Assembly: GCA_002335385.1 (NCBI GenBank)
Contig: DCVK01000023.1
Span: forward strand, 1 to 64,000
DNA from: Candidatus Aminicenantes bacterium UBA2190
GTDB lineage: Bacteria; Acidobacteriota; Aminicenantia; UBA2199
Direction: 5' to 3'
DNA: 64,000 bases
Shown: in pieces, positions 17,739-25,079 of the stretch
Position numbering within the stretch: the first letter of the stretch is position 1
How the letters are laid out: the number at the start of each line of letters is the position of its first letter
The notes under the pieces: model-generated
The model's database searches: none
What the model saw: the letters and a program-made list of their open reading frames with translations, nothing else
What the model was told of the DNA's origin: nothing
Made by a program: the position numbers and the translations under genes

Positions 17739-18964
17739 TGAAATTCTGGGAAGTCCTGAAGGTCGCCTTCGCCTCGCTGCGCGGCAACAAGCTGCGCTCC
17801 TCGCTGACCGTGCTGGGCATCGTCATCGGCATTTTCTCCATCATCTCCATCAGCACCGTGATCACCATGCTGCAGAATTCTATCAACGAGGGGCTGTCGA
17901 GTCTGGGAAAAAACACCTTCCAGATCCAGAAATTCCCGGCCATGCAGCAGGGACGCCTGAGCGACAAGATCCGCAACCGCAAGAACCTGACCATCGAGGA
18001 ATACTACCGCCTGCGCGAGATGCTCGATGAGGCCAAGCTGGTCGGCGCCGAGCAGTGGCAGTTCGGCAAGCTGTTCAAGTCGCAGTACGACGAGACCAAC
18101 GCCAACATCCAGCTGGCAGGCGCCACGCCCGAGGCCATGGTGACCAACGACTGGCAGATCGCCGACGGCCGCTCCCTCAACCAGGACGACATGGACCGCA
18201 ACCGGCGCGTCTGCGTGCTGGGCGTCGACGTGGCCAGGAAGCTCTTTCCGCGCGTCGACCCGCTGGGCCAGGAGGTCAAGGTCGACGGCCTGCGCCTGGA
18301 CGTCATCGGCGTCCTCGTGACCCGGGGCGCGATGTTCGGGCAGTCGCGCGACGGCTTCGTGGTCACGCCGCTCTCCACCTTCCAGGCCAAGTACGGCAAG
18401 ACCAGCCGCAGCGTCAACATCACGGTCATGGCCCACAGCCCGGTCATCTACAACCGCACCATCGACGCCGCCATCGGCCACATGCGCACCATCCGCAAGG
18501 TGACGCCGGGAGAGGAGAACGACTTCGACATCTTCTCCAACGAGTCGCTGATCTCCCAGGTGGGCCAGATCACCCGGTACGTGCGCCTGGGCGCCATCGT
18601 CATCGCCTTCATCGCCCTGCTGGCGGCCGGCGTGGGCATCATGAACATCATGCTGGTCTCGGTCACCGAGCGCACGCGCGAGATCGGCATCCGCAAGGCC
18701 ATCGGCGCCAAGAAGCGCAACATCCTTTTCCAGTTCCTGGTCGAAGCCGTCACCCTGTGCCAGTTCGGCGGCGTCATCGGCATCCTGCTGGGGCTCGGCG
18801 TCGGCAACCTGGCCGGCAAGGCCCTGAACGCCGCCCCGGCCTTGCCCCTCGACTGGGTGCTGGCCGGCATCGGCCTCTGCGTGCTGGTCGGCGTCGGCTT
18901 CGGCACCTACCCGGCCTGGAAGGCCGCCAACCTCGACCCCATCGAGGCGCTGCGCTACGAGTGA
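17738..18964 (+). CDS. MacB-type ABC permease 2
   Basis: A 408-residue paralogue of the preceding permease with the same layout. An N-terminal segment in LKVAFASLRGNKLRSSLTVL is followed by a periplasmic MacB_PCD domain. The FtsX core contains GVGIMNIMLVSVTERTREIG and the chain ends in LDPIEALRYE. The start ATG overlaps the upstream stop; a longer in-frame reading extends into the previous gene and is not credible. The presence of two different permeases with a single ATPase gene suggests a heteromeric exporter. Confidence 0.94.
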   Translation: MKFWEVLKVAFASLRGNKLRSSLTVLGIVIGIFSIISISTVITMLQNSINEGLSSLGKNTFQIQKFPAMQQGRLSDKIRNRKNLTIEEYYRLREMLDEAKLVGAEQWQFGKLFKSQYDETNANIQLAGATPEAMVTNDWQIADGRSLNQDDMDRNRRVCVLGVDVARKLFPRVDPLGQEVKVDGLRLDVIGVLVTRGAMFGQSRDGFVVTPLSTFQAKYGKTSRSVNITVMAHSPVIYNRTIDAAIGHMRTIRKVTPGEENDFDIFSNESLISQVGQITRYVRLGAIVIAFIALLAAGVGIMNIMLVSVTERTREIGIRKAIGAKKRNILFQFLVEAVTLCQFGGVIGILLGLGVGNLAGKALNAAPALPLDWVLAGIGLCVLVGVGFGTYPAWKAANLDPIEALRYE

Positions 18965-19105
18965 GGTGTTCCGGGGCCGGATCGCCCGGGATGGTCGAAA
19001 AAATGACCTCCGCGTCGGGCAGTCGGAACACGCGGGCGATGTCGTGAGCCAGGCGCCGGGTTGAATATTTGCTAAAGATGACAAGGCGAAGGCGGCCTGG
19101 AGCAA

Positions 19106-20083
19106 ATGAATAGGCTGAATGCCTTATGGTGTTTTTTCTGCCTGGCGCTGGGATGCTTTTTTTTCCAAGGAGTTGCGCAATCCATGAATCCCGAAAAAGC
19201 GATCCTGCCGGAAACCGTCGGCGCCTGGAAAGCGGCGGCTGCGCCGCGGAAGATTGATGCCGGCAATATCTTCGACTACATGAACGGCGCCGGAGAACTC
19301 TACCTGGCCTATCATTTCGATCACATGCTGGCCTGGGAGTACCGCGATGGCAGCGACAACGATCTCCTGGTGGAACTGTATCGCATGCAGGGGAGCGACG
19401 ACGCCTTCGGCCTCTTGTCGCTCGATTGGGGCGGCGAGGCGGTAGCCTGGCCGCATGGAGCGAAGATCATCCCGTCTTCCGCCGCAGTACCCCCCGCGCG
19501 GGCACTGTACGGAGAAGGATTGTTGCGTCTGTGGTCGGACGACCTCTATGCCCGGGTTATGGCGGTTCGGGAGACCCCCGCGGCCAGGGAGGCCATCCTG
19601 GTGCTCGCCCAAGCCATCGTCGCCGGCCGCTCCGACCCGCCGCCCCCGGCGCTGCTTCGCCTGTTGCCCACCGTCCTGAACCCGCAGTGGAAGCTGAAAA
19701 TTGATCGCAGCGCTTTTATCCGTTCGCACCTGGTGCTGAACTCGCTCTATTACCTGAGCCACGACAACATTCTCGGCCTGGATTCTTCCTGCGAGGCCGT
19801 ATTTACCTCATACGAAAAGGAGGGGCGGCGCTTGCACCTGCTGGTCATTCAATATGCCGATGACAGGAGCGCCGAGCAGGGACTGGCGGGATTCCTCGCT
19901 GGGTACATTCCCGAGGGGGCAAAGGGCGGTCCCGCCACCCCTCCGGCTGAATTGGGATTTTTCCTGGTCGAGGATGGCTGGCTGGGCTTCCACAAGGCCG
20001 GCCGCCGCCTGGCGGTGGTTTTCCAATGTCCCGACCTGGACGCGGCACGAAGGATCGTGGCACAGGTCGGACTCGAAAATTAA
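19106..20083 (+). CDS. DUF6599-like exported protein
   Basis: A 325-residue protein with a signal peptide (ALWCFFCLALGCFFF, cleavage after VAQ). The segment IFDYMNGAGELYLAY is what I associate with the DUF6599 family, found mostly in Acidobacteria and Aminicenantes-like genomes. Two similar domains appear to be present: about 30-160 (LLVELYRMQGSDDAFGLLS) and 190-320 (LHLLVIQYADDRSAEQGL). The function is unknown. GGAG precedes the ATG. It is followed after 15 bases by the Tat-dependent DUF362 protein, with which DUF6599 genes seem to be paired here; a functional link is inference. Confidence 0.78.
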   Translation: MNRLNALWCFFCLALGCFFFQGVAQSMNPEKAILPETVGAWKAAAAPRKIDAGNIFDYMNGAGELYLAYHFDHMLAWEYRDGSDNDLLVELYRMQGSDDAFGLLSLDWGGEAVAWPHGAKIIPSSAAVPPARALYGEGLLRLWSDDLYARVMAVRETPAAREAILVLAQAIVAGRSDPPPPALLRLLPTVLNPQWKLKIDRSAFIRSHLVLNSLYYLSHDNILGLDSSCEAVFTSYEKEGRRLHLLVIQYADDRSAEQGLAGFLAGYIPEGAKGGPATPPAELGFFLVEDGWLGFHKAGRRLAVVFQCPDLDAARRIVAQVGLEN

Positions 20084-20098
20084 CTGTCGGAGGAGCGC

Positions 20099-20986
20099 AT
20101 GAAAAAGAAAAGAGTCATCGTTACGCGTCGGGACTTCATCCGCGGCAGCGCCGGTGCCGCGCTCGGGGCCGCTTTGCTGGGACCGGCCTGGCTGAAGGCC
20201 GAGGCGAAGGCGGCGGGAGGCCAGCGCAGCCTGGTCGTCATCGTTCGTGATGCCAAGGCCATGGATGCCAATCTGAGCGTCGACAAGCAGGCGGTGGCCA
20301 GCATGCTGGAGCAGGCGTTGGCGCAGGTGACCGGCAAGGCTGACGCCAGGGCCGCCTGGCTCAGCCTGGTCAAGCCCACCGACATCGTCGGCCTGGTTCC
20401 GACTCCGCACCTCAATCCCACCCATGACCAACTGATCGAGGTGGTCAGGGAGTCGCTGGTTGCCGCCGGCGTTCCATCCGGTCACATCGTCCACGCCCAG
20501 GGACGCGATGTCGACCTGGCGCCGATCACCGCCCTGATCTGCCTGCCTGCCTTGAAGGCCCATTGGCTTACCGGCATCGGCACGGTGATCAAGAACTACA
20601 TCCTCTACTCCGGTGCTCCACGGAATTACCACCACCAGGACAGCGCCAAGCTGGGGGAGATATGGAACCTGCCGCAGGTGAAGGGCAAGACCAGGCTGGT
20701 GCTGGTCGACGCACTGCATCCCCTGTGCGACAAGGGGCCGCAGCCCGATCCGCGCTACAAGTGGGCATACAACGGCCTGATCGCGAGCCTGGACCCGGTG
20801 GCGGTGGACGCGGTGGGGCTGAAAATCATCAGTGCCAAGCGTGAGGCGCTGCGCGGCGAACCCTGGCCGATTTCCCCGCCACCCATCTGCATCGAGGCCG
20901 CCGACAAGGTTTACAAGCTGGGCAACAGCGACCCGGCGAAGATCGACATCAAGGTATTCGGCTGGAAGGAAAACCTGCTGGTCTGA
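20099..20986 (+). CDS. DUF362 domain protein with Tat signal
   Basis: A 295-residue protein with a twin-arginine signal (TRRDFIRGSAGAALGAALL, residues about 9-27), so it is exported folded. The DUF362-type core contains IVGLVPTPHLNPTHDQLIEV, GTVIKNYILYSG, a VDALHPLCDKGP segment and the family-typical ASLDPVAVDAVGLKII. DUF362 proteins often associate with iron-sulfur clusters, but no ferredoxin motif is visible here. CGGAGGAG precedes the ATG. It is the last gene of the 19.1-21.0 kb unit. Confidence 0.85.
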   Translation: MKKKRVIVTRRDFIRGSAGAALGAALLGPAWLKAEAKAAGGQRSLVVIVRDAKAMDANLSVDKQAVASMLEQALAQVTGKADARAAWLSLVKPTDIVGLVPTPHLNPTHDQLIEVVRESLVAAGVPSGHIVHAQGRDVDLAPITALICLPALKAHWLTGIGTVIKNYILYSGAPRNYHHQDSAKLGEIWNLPQVKGKTRLVLVDALHPLCDKGPQPDPRYKWAYNGLIASLDPVAVDAVGLKIISAKREALRGEPWPISPPPICIEAADKVYKLGNSDPAKIDIKVFGWKENLLV

Positions 20987-21015
20987 GCGCCAAGGCTATA
21001 ACAGGACGATCGTGC

Positions 21016-21425
21016 AGTGTTAGTGTTATTGTTAGCAGGAGATCAGAGTGAAATTCATGGTCAAAGACAGTTATTGAAATCGGTTTACGGTAGACGGTTT
21101 ACGGTTGACGGCAAGAAAAAAGGTAATAGGAAGACTAAAATTCCAAGCACCAAATCCCAAATTCCAAATAAATTCCAAATTCCAATCACCAAATCCCCTG
21201 GCGGGGACTTTGACCAAAACGAAGAAAAGGCATGCAATTTCAAGGGGGATTTTGTTTTGGAAATTGGAATTTGTTTGTTATTTGGAATTTGGGATTTGGG
21301 ATTTAAGTCCTATTAATACCGTTCATTCACCTTACGCCTTAAACCCTGAACCTTGCGCCGATTTCCCTTCTTCCTCTTCACGAATCACGAATCACGACTC
21401 ACGAATTACGAATCACGAAGATCGT
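21016..21425. repeat. Dispersed intergenic element, copy 2 (core inverted)
   Basis: The left edge has GTTAGTGTTATTGTTAGCAGG followed by TTGAAATCGGTTTACGG and AGGAAGACTAAAATTCC. The core is the reverse complement of the copy 3 core (for example GACTTTGACCAAAACGAAGA). The right flank is AAGTCCTATTAATACC with TTACGCCTTAAACCCTGAACC, in the same direction as copy 3. It ends with short tandem ACGAATCACGAATTACG-like words. It occupies the gap between convergent genes ending at 20986 and 21431; no coding potential is seen. Confidence 0.8.
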
Positions 21426-21430
21426 CCCGG

Positions 21431-22933
21431 TCAGTTATCGTATTCGTCGCCGCCGATGTCGTAGGTGCCGTCGCGCACGGCGCGATCGATGTCGTAGCGC
21501 ACGACCGTGTTGTTCCGCCCGCGGTTGATGGCCGGGCTGGAGGCGGACAGCTTTTTCTGCACGTCCAGAAGGGGATCGGCCTGCAGGGAATCGCCGTCGC
21601 CCTTGATGTGCGCCTGCCATTGAGCGAGGCTCATGCCCTGGGCGAACGAGCCCGGGCGCTGGTCGTAGAAGAGGCAGGCGCCGCCGCCGATGCGGAAATA
21701 CAGGTTATGGCTCATCACGGGCATGCCGCTGAGCGCCGAAAGGCCGCCCAGTTCGTCGGCGTAGCGGATGCGCACCACGTGCTCATCGCCGCCGGCAGCC
21801 TGGACGAAGATGTTGTTGCGGATGTCGGGCTCCAGCGTCGGCGGACGCTTGGCCGTGGGCTCCCAGTCCTGGAAGCTGATCCCGAAATGGAGGGCGTTCT
21901 GGCCCCTTGAGGCGGCGTTATAGACGGTGTTGTTATAGATCCTCGGCTTGCTGGAGGCGTAGATGCCGATGCCGGCATAACCCGTATCGTAAATGATGTT
22001 GTTGCGCACCGTGCCGTTCAGGCTCTCGTAGAAGCCGGGGTTGGCCTGCAGGTCGAAGAACTCGGGACTGGTGTCGAAGCCGACCATGATGCCGCCGCCG
22101 CCGCAGGAATAGACCAAGTTTCTCTGCACCACGCAGCCCTGGGCCCCGCCCTTGAAGTAGAGGCCGTTGGTGGCGATGTCGTGGATGCGGCAGTCCTCGA
22201 CCGTCATGCGGTCGCCGTTGACGTTGTCGATGCCCTCGGCGTTGCCGTCGTCGCGGCGGCCGCTGCGGAAGATCTCGCAGCGGCGGATGACGATGTCGTC
22301 GCAGCCGGGGGTGATCTTGACGCAATCGCGGCCGCTGTCGTGGATGCGGCAGTCTTCCACAAGCATGCGCGAGGCGCCGGAGCGGTCGTTGGCGTTGCCC
22401 CAGTCCCACTTGGTCTGGAACATCACGCCGTAATAATAGCCGCCGACGATTTCCAGCCGCTGGAGCTTGCCGCCGGAGGCGTCCACGTCGAACAGCACCG
22501 TGACGTCGAGGTCGGGATCGTTGACCGGGCACTGGATGACCGCCCACTCGCCGGTCTGGGAACGGATGGTGATGTTCGGGAGACGCACCCTGACGGTCTC
22601 CCTGTACGTTCCGCCGCGCAGGACGATCGATTTTCCCGCATCGGCCCTTTCCAGGGCCCGGGCGATGGTGCGGAACGGGGCGGCCAGGGAGCCGTCGTTG
22701 CCGGCGTCATTGCCCGCCGGCGCCACATAGAGCACGTTCGCCTCGTCGTACACGGGATCGGGCGGCAGGGTCTCTTCGTAATCGGTCGGATTTTCGGAAT
22801 CGGCTGGATCATCGGGAAGCCCGCCTTCCTCGCGGGCGCAGCCCGAGAGGAACAGGAAAGCCGTCAACAGGAGCACCATCCTGCAGCGGCGGCCGAATGT
22901 CCTGCCAAGGCCCGATTTTTTGCTGAGTCCCAT
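21431..22933 (-). CDS. Right-handed beta-helix lipoprotein (DUF1565/pectate-lyase-like fold)
   Basis: A 500-residue secreted lipoprotein. The basic N-region is followed by a hydrophobic stretch ending in the lipobox LFLSGC (Cys about 32) and an acidic Pro-rich linker. The body opens with NVLYVAPAGNDAGNDGS and continues FRTIARALERADAGKSIVLRG, the usual start of a DUF1565/NosD-type parallel beta-helix. Repeated coils such as MLVEDCRIHDSGRD and MTVEDCRIHDIATNGLYF follow. Such folds bind or cleave polysaccharides, but no lyase catalytic triad is obvious. No Shine-Dalgarno sequence precedes the ATG, and a good promoter at 22944-22972 would give a nearly leaderless transcript. Confidence 0.85.
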   Translation of the reverse strand: MGLSKKSGLGRTFGRRCRMVLLLTAFLFLSGCAREEGGLPDDPADSENPTDYEETLPPDPVYDEANVLYVAPAGNDAGNDGSLAAPFRTIARALERADAGKSIVLRGGTYRETVRVRLPNITIRSQTGEWAVIQCPVNDPDLDVTVLFDVDASGGKLQRLEIVGGYYYGVMFQTKWDWGNANDRSGASRMLVEDCRIHDSGRDCVKITPGCDDIVIRRCEIFRSGRRDDGNAEGIDNVNGDRMTVEDCRIHDIATNGLYFKGGAQGCVVQRNLVYSCGGGGIMVGFDTSPEFFDLQANPGFYESLNGTVRNNIIYDTGYAGIGIYASSKPRIYNNTVYNAASRGQNALHFGISFQDWEPTAKRPPTLEPDIRNNIFVQAAGGDEHVVRIRYADELGGLSALSGMPVMSHNLYFRIGGGACLFYDQRPGSFAQGMSLAQWQAHIKGDGDSLQADPLLDVQKKLSASSPAINRGRNNTVVRYDIDRAVRDGTYDIGGDEYDN

Positions 22934-22943
22934 TCTGTTGAGT

Positions 22944-22972
22944 AAGATAGGATTTCAGCGGAATTATCTCAA
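22944..22972 (-). promoter_or_regulatory. Sigma-70-like promoter of the beta-helix lipoprotein gene
   Basis: On the minus strand TTGAGA (22972-22967) and TATCTT (22949-22944) are 17 bases apart. A start of transcription about 7 bases further would lie only about 4 bases before the ATG at 22933. Confidence 0.5.
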
Positions 22973-23065
22973 CCGATTTTTTTCCTGGGGATGCCGCCCG
23001 GGAACTCCGACCTTGAAAAAACGGAAATTTAAGGCTCCTTCCGCGGGAAACGGTAGGCGGGCCGC

Positions 23066-23368
23066 TTACCGGCCCAGGAAATAGGGCGGGACCAGCGCCC
23101 GATGGATGGCGATCCTTTCCCAGACCTTGCCCAGCACGTAGGGCTCGTGGTCCAGCCATTCCCGCTGCAGTTCCTCTCTTGAGGGGAAGTCGCAGACGAT
23201 CATCGAGCCGATCAGATCTCCCTTCTCGTTCAGGATGCCGCAGGCATAGAGCCAGCGGCCGTTCTCGTGCCATTTTTCCGCCTGCTGCAAATGCTCCGGC
23301 CGCACCGCCATCCTGCGCTCCAGGGCCTTCTCATCCGTTCCGTCATAGGCGATCACGATAAAGTGCAT
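23066..23368 (-). CDS. YciI family protein
   Basis: A 100-residue cytoplasmic protein with the YciI/ferredoxin-like fold pattern. It starts MHFIVIAYDGTD, has EKWHENGRWLYACGIL and GSMIVCDFPSREEL, and ends in PPYFLGR. Start 23368 is chosen because CCGGAGG lies 6-7 bases upstream; the in-frame GTG further up has none. YciI proteins resemble dehydrochlorinases and polyketide cyclases, and conserved His/Asp residues suggest an enzyme, but function is not known. It follows the esterase-TPR gene on the same strand. Confidence 0.85.
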   Translation of the reverse strand: MHFIVIAYDGTDEKALERRMAVRPEHLQQAEKWHENGRWLYACGILNEKGDLIGSMIVCDFPSREELQREWLDHEPYVLGKVWERIAIHRALVPPYFLGR

Positions 23369-23388
23369 CGGAAACCTCCGGGGGAATT

Positions 23389-24933
23389 TCACCTTTTATT
23401 CGGATCTTTTTCTTGAAGCTTTTTCAGCATCTCCCGGGCATTTTGGTTTTGGGGATTGATTTCCAGGACTCTCTTGTAGCTTTCGATGGCTTTTTCCTTT
23501 TCTCCGTTTCTCATATAGCATTCGCCCAGGCTGTCATGGGCATTGGCCAATCCGGGATGCAACTCCACGTTCATCTGGAATACCTGAAGGGCGCCTGCCA
23601 GATTCCCGGCCTGCATCAGCCGGTACCCCAGGTCGTTGAACTCGTTTTCGTCGAAATAGATCGAGGGCTGGGAATGGGCCTGCAATTCCCTGAATTTATT
23701 GATCCCGGCTTCGATTCCGCCGGCACGAATCGCCTTTTCCACCTGATAGGCGGCGGAGGCCTTGATTTTTTTCTCCATGCTCGCGAGCCGGGAACGGAGC
23801 ATGCCGTTGTCGTGCGGAACCAACTCCACGGCCTTTTTTATATAATCCAGCGCGCTCTCCAGGTTTCCCATCCGGGACAGGATGTTGGCCATGCGGAAAA
23901 AGCTGTTGGCCCCCAGGGGATACCGTTCCATGGCAAATTCAAGAATCTTCACAACCTCATTGATTTTTCCGAGTTCCATCAGGTGATCCCCCTGAACCGT
24001 CAGCACGTGCTCGGGCGGATCCACTTCAAACCCGTATTCTTTTGACAACTCCCGGTAAAACGAAAGCACGTCATCCAGGCATTCCACCTTTCGCTTCTCC
24101 GGGAATGGATAATCTTCAAACAATTTTTTCAAGCCTTCCCGCAATCCCAGGCGCTGTAAGAATTCGTCATGCCCGGGCATGAAATTCAATTCCAATTCAA
24201 AACCTTCCGGATGGCTGGTTTTGACGATTTGCTCAAACCGATTCAGGTACCCGATCCCCTCCCTGGCCAAAGCATCCGCGTCATCATAGGAAATGAATAC
24301 CCATTTTCTGAAATCCGATTTTTGATTCAAAGAACTCTCCGTCGTTTTCAGGATCAAATCCCTTCCGCCCTGCCAGCGGAACGGATGGTTGATGATCAGC
24401 GCGTCAAATATGTCGGGATGCTGAAAAAGAGTAAACAGCCCGAAATTGGCCCCGGCCTGGGGACCGATCAGAACCCGGAAATCCTTGGTCCGATATTGGC
24501 TCTTGATGAAAGGGAACGCCTCCTGCTGCAGGAAGCGGGTGAAGGCTTCAATGCCCGTGGGCTTGCCATCGGGTGTCAGGGGCAGCAGGTCGCGGTAGCG
24601 GTCGGCATTCATGATGCCGACCAGGAGACAATCGGGGATCCGTCCGGTCGGGCACAGGGTGTCGAGAACGGAAACCGCCTCGGCAAAATAGGTGGTCACA
24701 TGGTCGCCGTAGAGCATATAGAGGACCGGGTAGCGCCGTTTCCCATCTTCGTACCCTCGGGGCAGGTGCACCAGGAGCGTCCGCTCCTCGTTCAATATTT
24801 CGGAGTGAATCTTCCGGTACTTCCCGATCGCCACGTCGTCACCGTCCTGCTGGGCGAAGGCGAATGACGACCCTGCCGATTCCAGCATGATCAGGCAAAA
24901 AGCCAGGATCAATATCCGTGTTCCTTTTTTCAT
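23389..24933 (-). CDS. Exported esterase-fold protein with C-terminal TPR; catalytic Ser replaced
   Basis: A 514-residue exported protein: signal peptide 1-28 and alpha/beta-hydrolase of the esterase-D/enterochelin-esterase group at about 35-285 (RYPVLYMLYGDH, then LLVGIMNADRYRDLLPL). The nucleophile elbow reads IGPQAGANFG (157-165), so Gln159 replaces the expected Ser. TPR-like repeats cover about 330-510, ending in the module NAHDSLGE...AIESYKRVLEINPQN that is also found on two other proteins of this window. GAGGAGG precedes the ATG. The protein may be a pseudo-enzyme used for binding, or it may use another residue. The family normally hydrolyses esters of siderophores or glycans. Confidence 0.85.
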   Translation of the reverse strand: MKKGTRILILAFCLIMLESAGSSFAFAQQDGDDVAIGKYRKIHSEILNEERTLLVHLPRGYEDGKRRYPVLYMLYGDHVTTYFAEAVSVLDTLCPTGRIPDCLLVGIMNADRYRDLLPLTPDGKPTGIEAFTRFLQQEAFPFIKSQYRTKDFRVLIGPQAGANFGLFTLFQHPDIFDALIINHPFRWQGGRDLILKTTESSLNQKSDFRKWVFISYDDADALAREGIGYLNRFEQIVKTSHPEGFELELNFMPGHDEFLQRLGLREGLKKLFEDYPFPEKRKVECLDDVLSFYRELSKEYGFEVDPPEHVLTVQGDHLMELGKINEVVKILEFAMERYPLGANSFFRMANILSRMGNLESALDYIKKAVELVPHDNGMLRSRLASMEKKIKASAAYQVEKAIRAGGIEAGINKFRELQAHSQPSIYFDENEFNDLGYRLMQAGNLAGALQVFQMNVELHPGLANAHDSLGECYMRNGEKEKAIESYKRVLEINPQNQNAREMLKKLQEKDPNKR

Positions 24934-25033
24934 GACAACCTCCTCATTTCTCCGATCCTTTTGGGCCATGGTCGCGGCTGGGGCAATGGCGAAAAGCTCT
25001 CGGAATTATCATCCTCGTCCTGCGCAATGAAAT

Positions 25034-25062
25034 ACCATATCGTGCCAATTGCATAAAAACAA
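25034..25062 (-). promoter_or_regulatory. Possible promoter of the esterase-TPR gene
   Basis: Minus strand TTGTTT (25062-25057) and TATGGT (25039-25034), spacer 17. Only a moderate match, about 100 bases before the ATG at 24933. Confidence 0.3.
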
Positions 25063-25079
25063 GCACCATCCCTCAAAGG

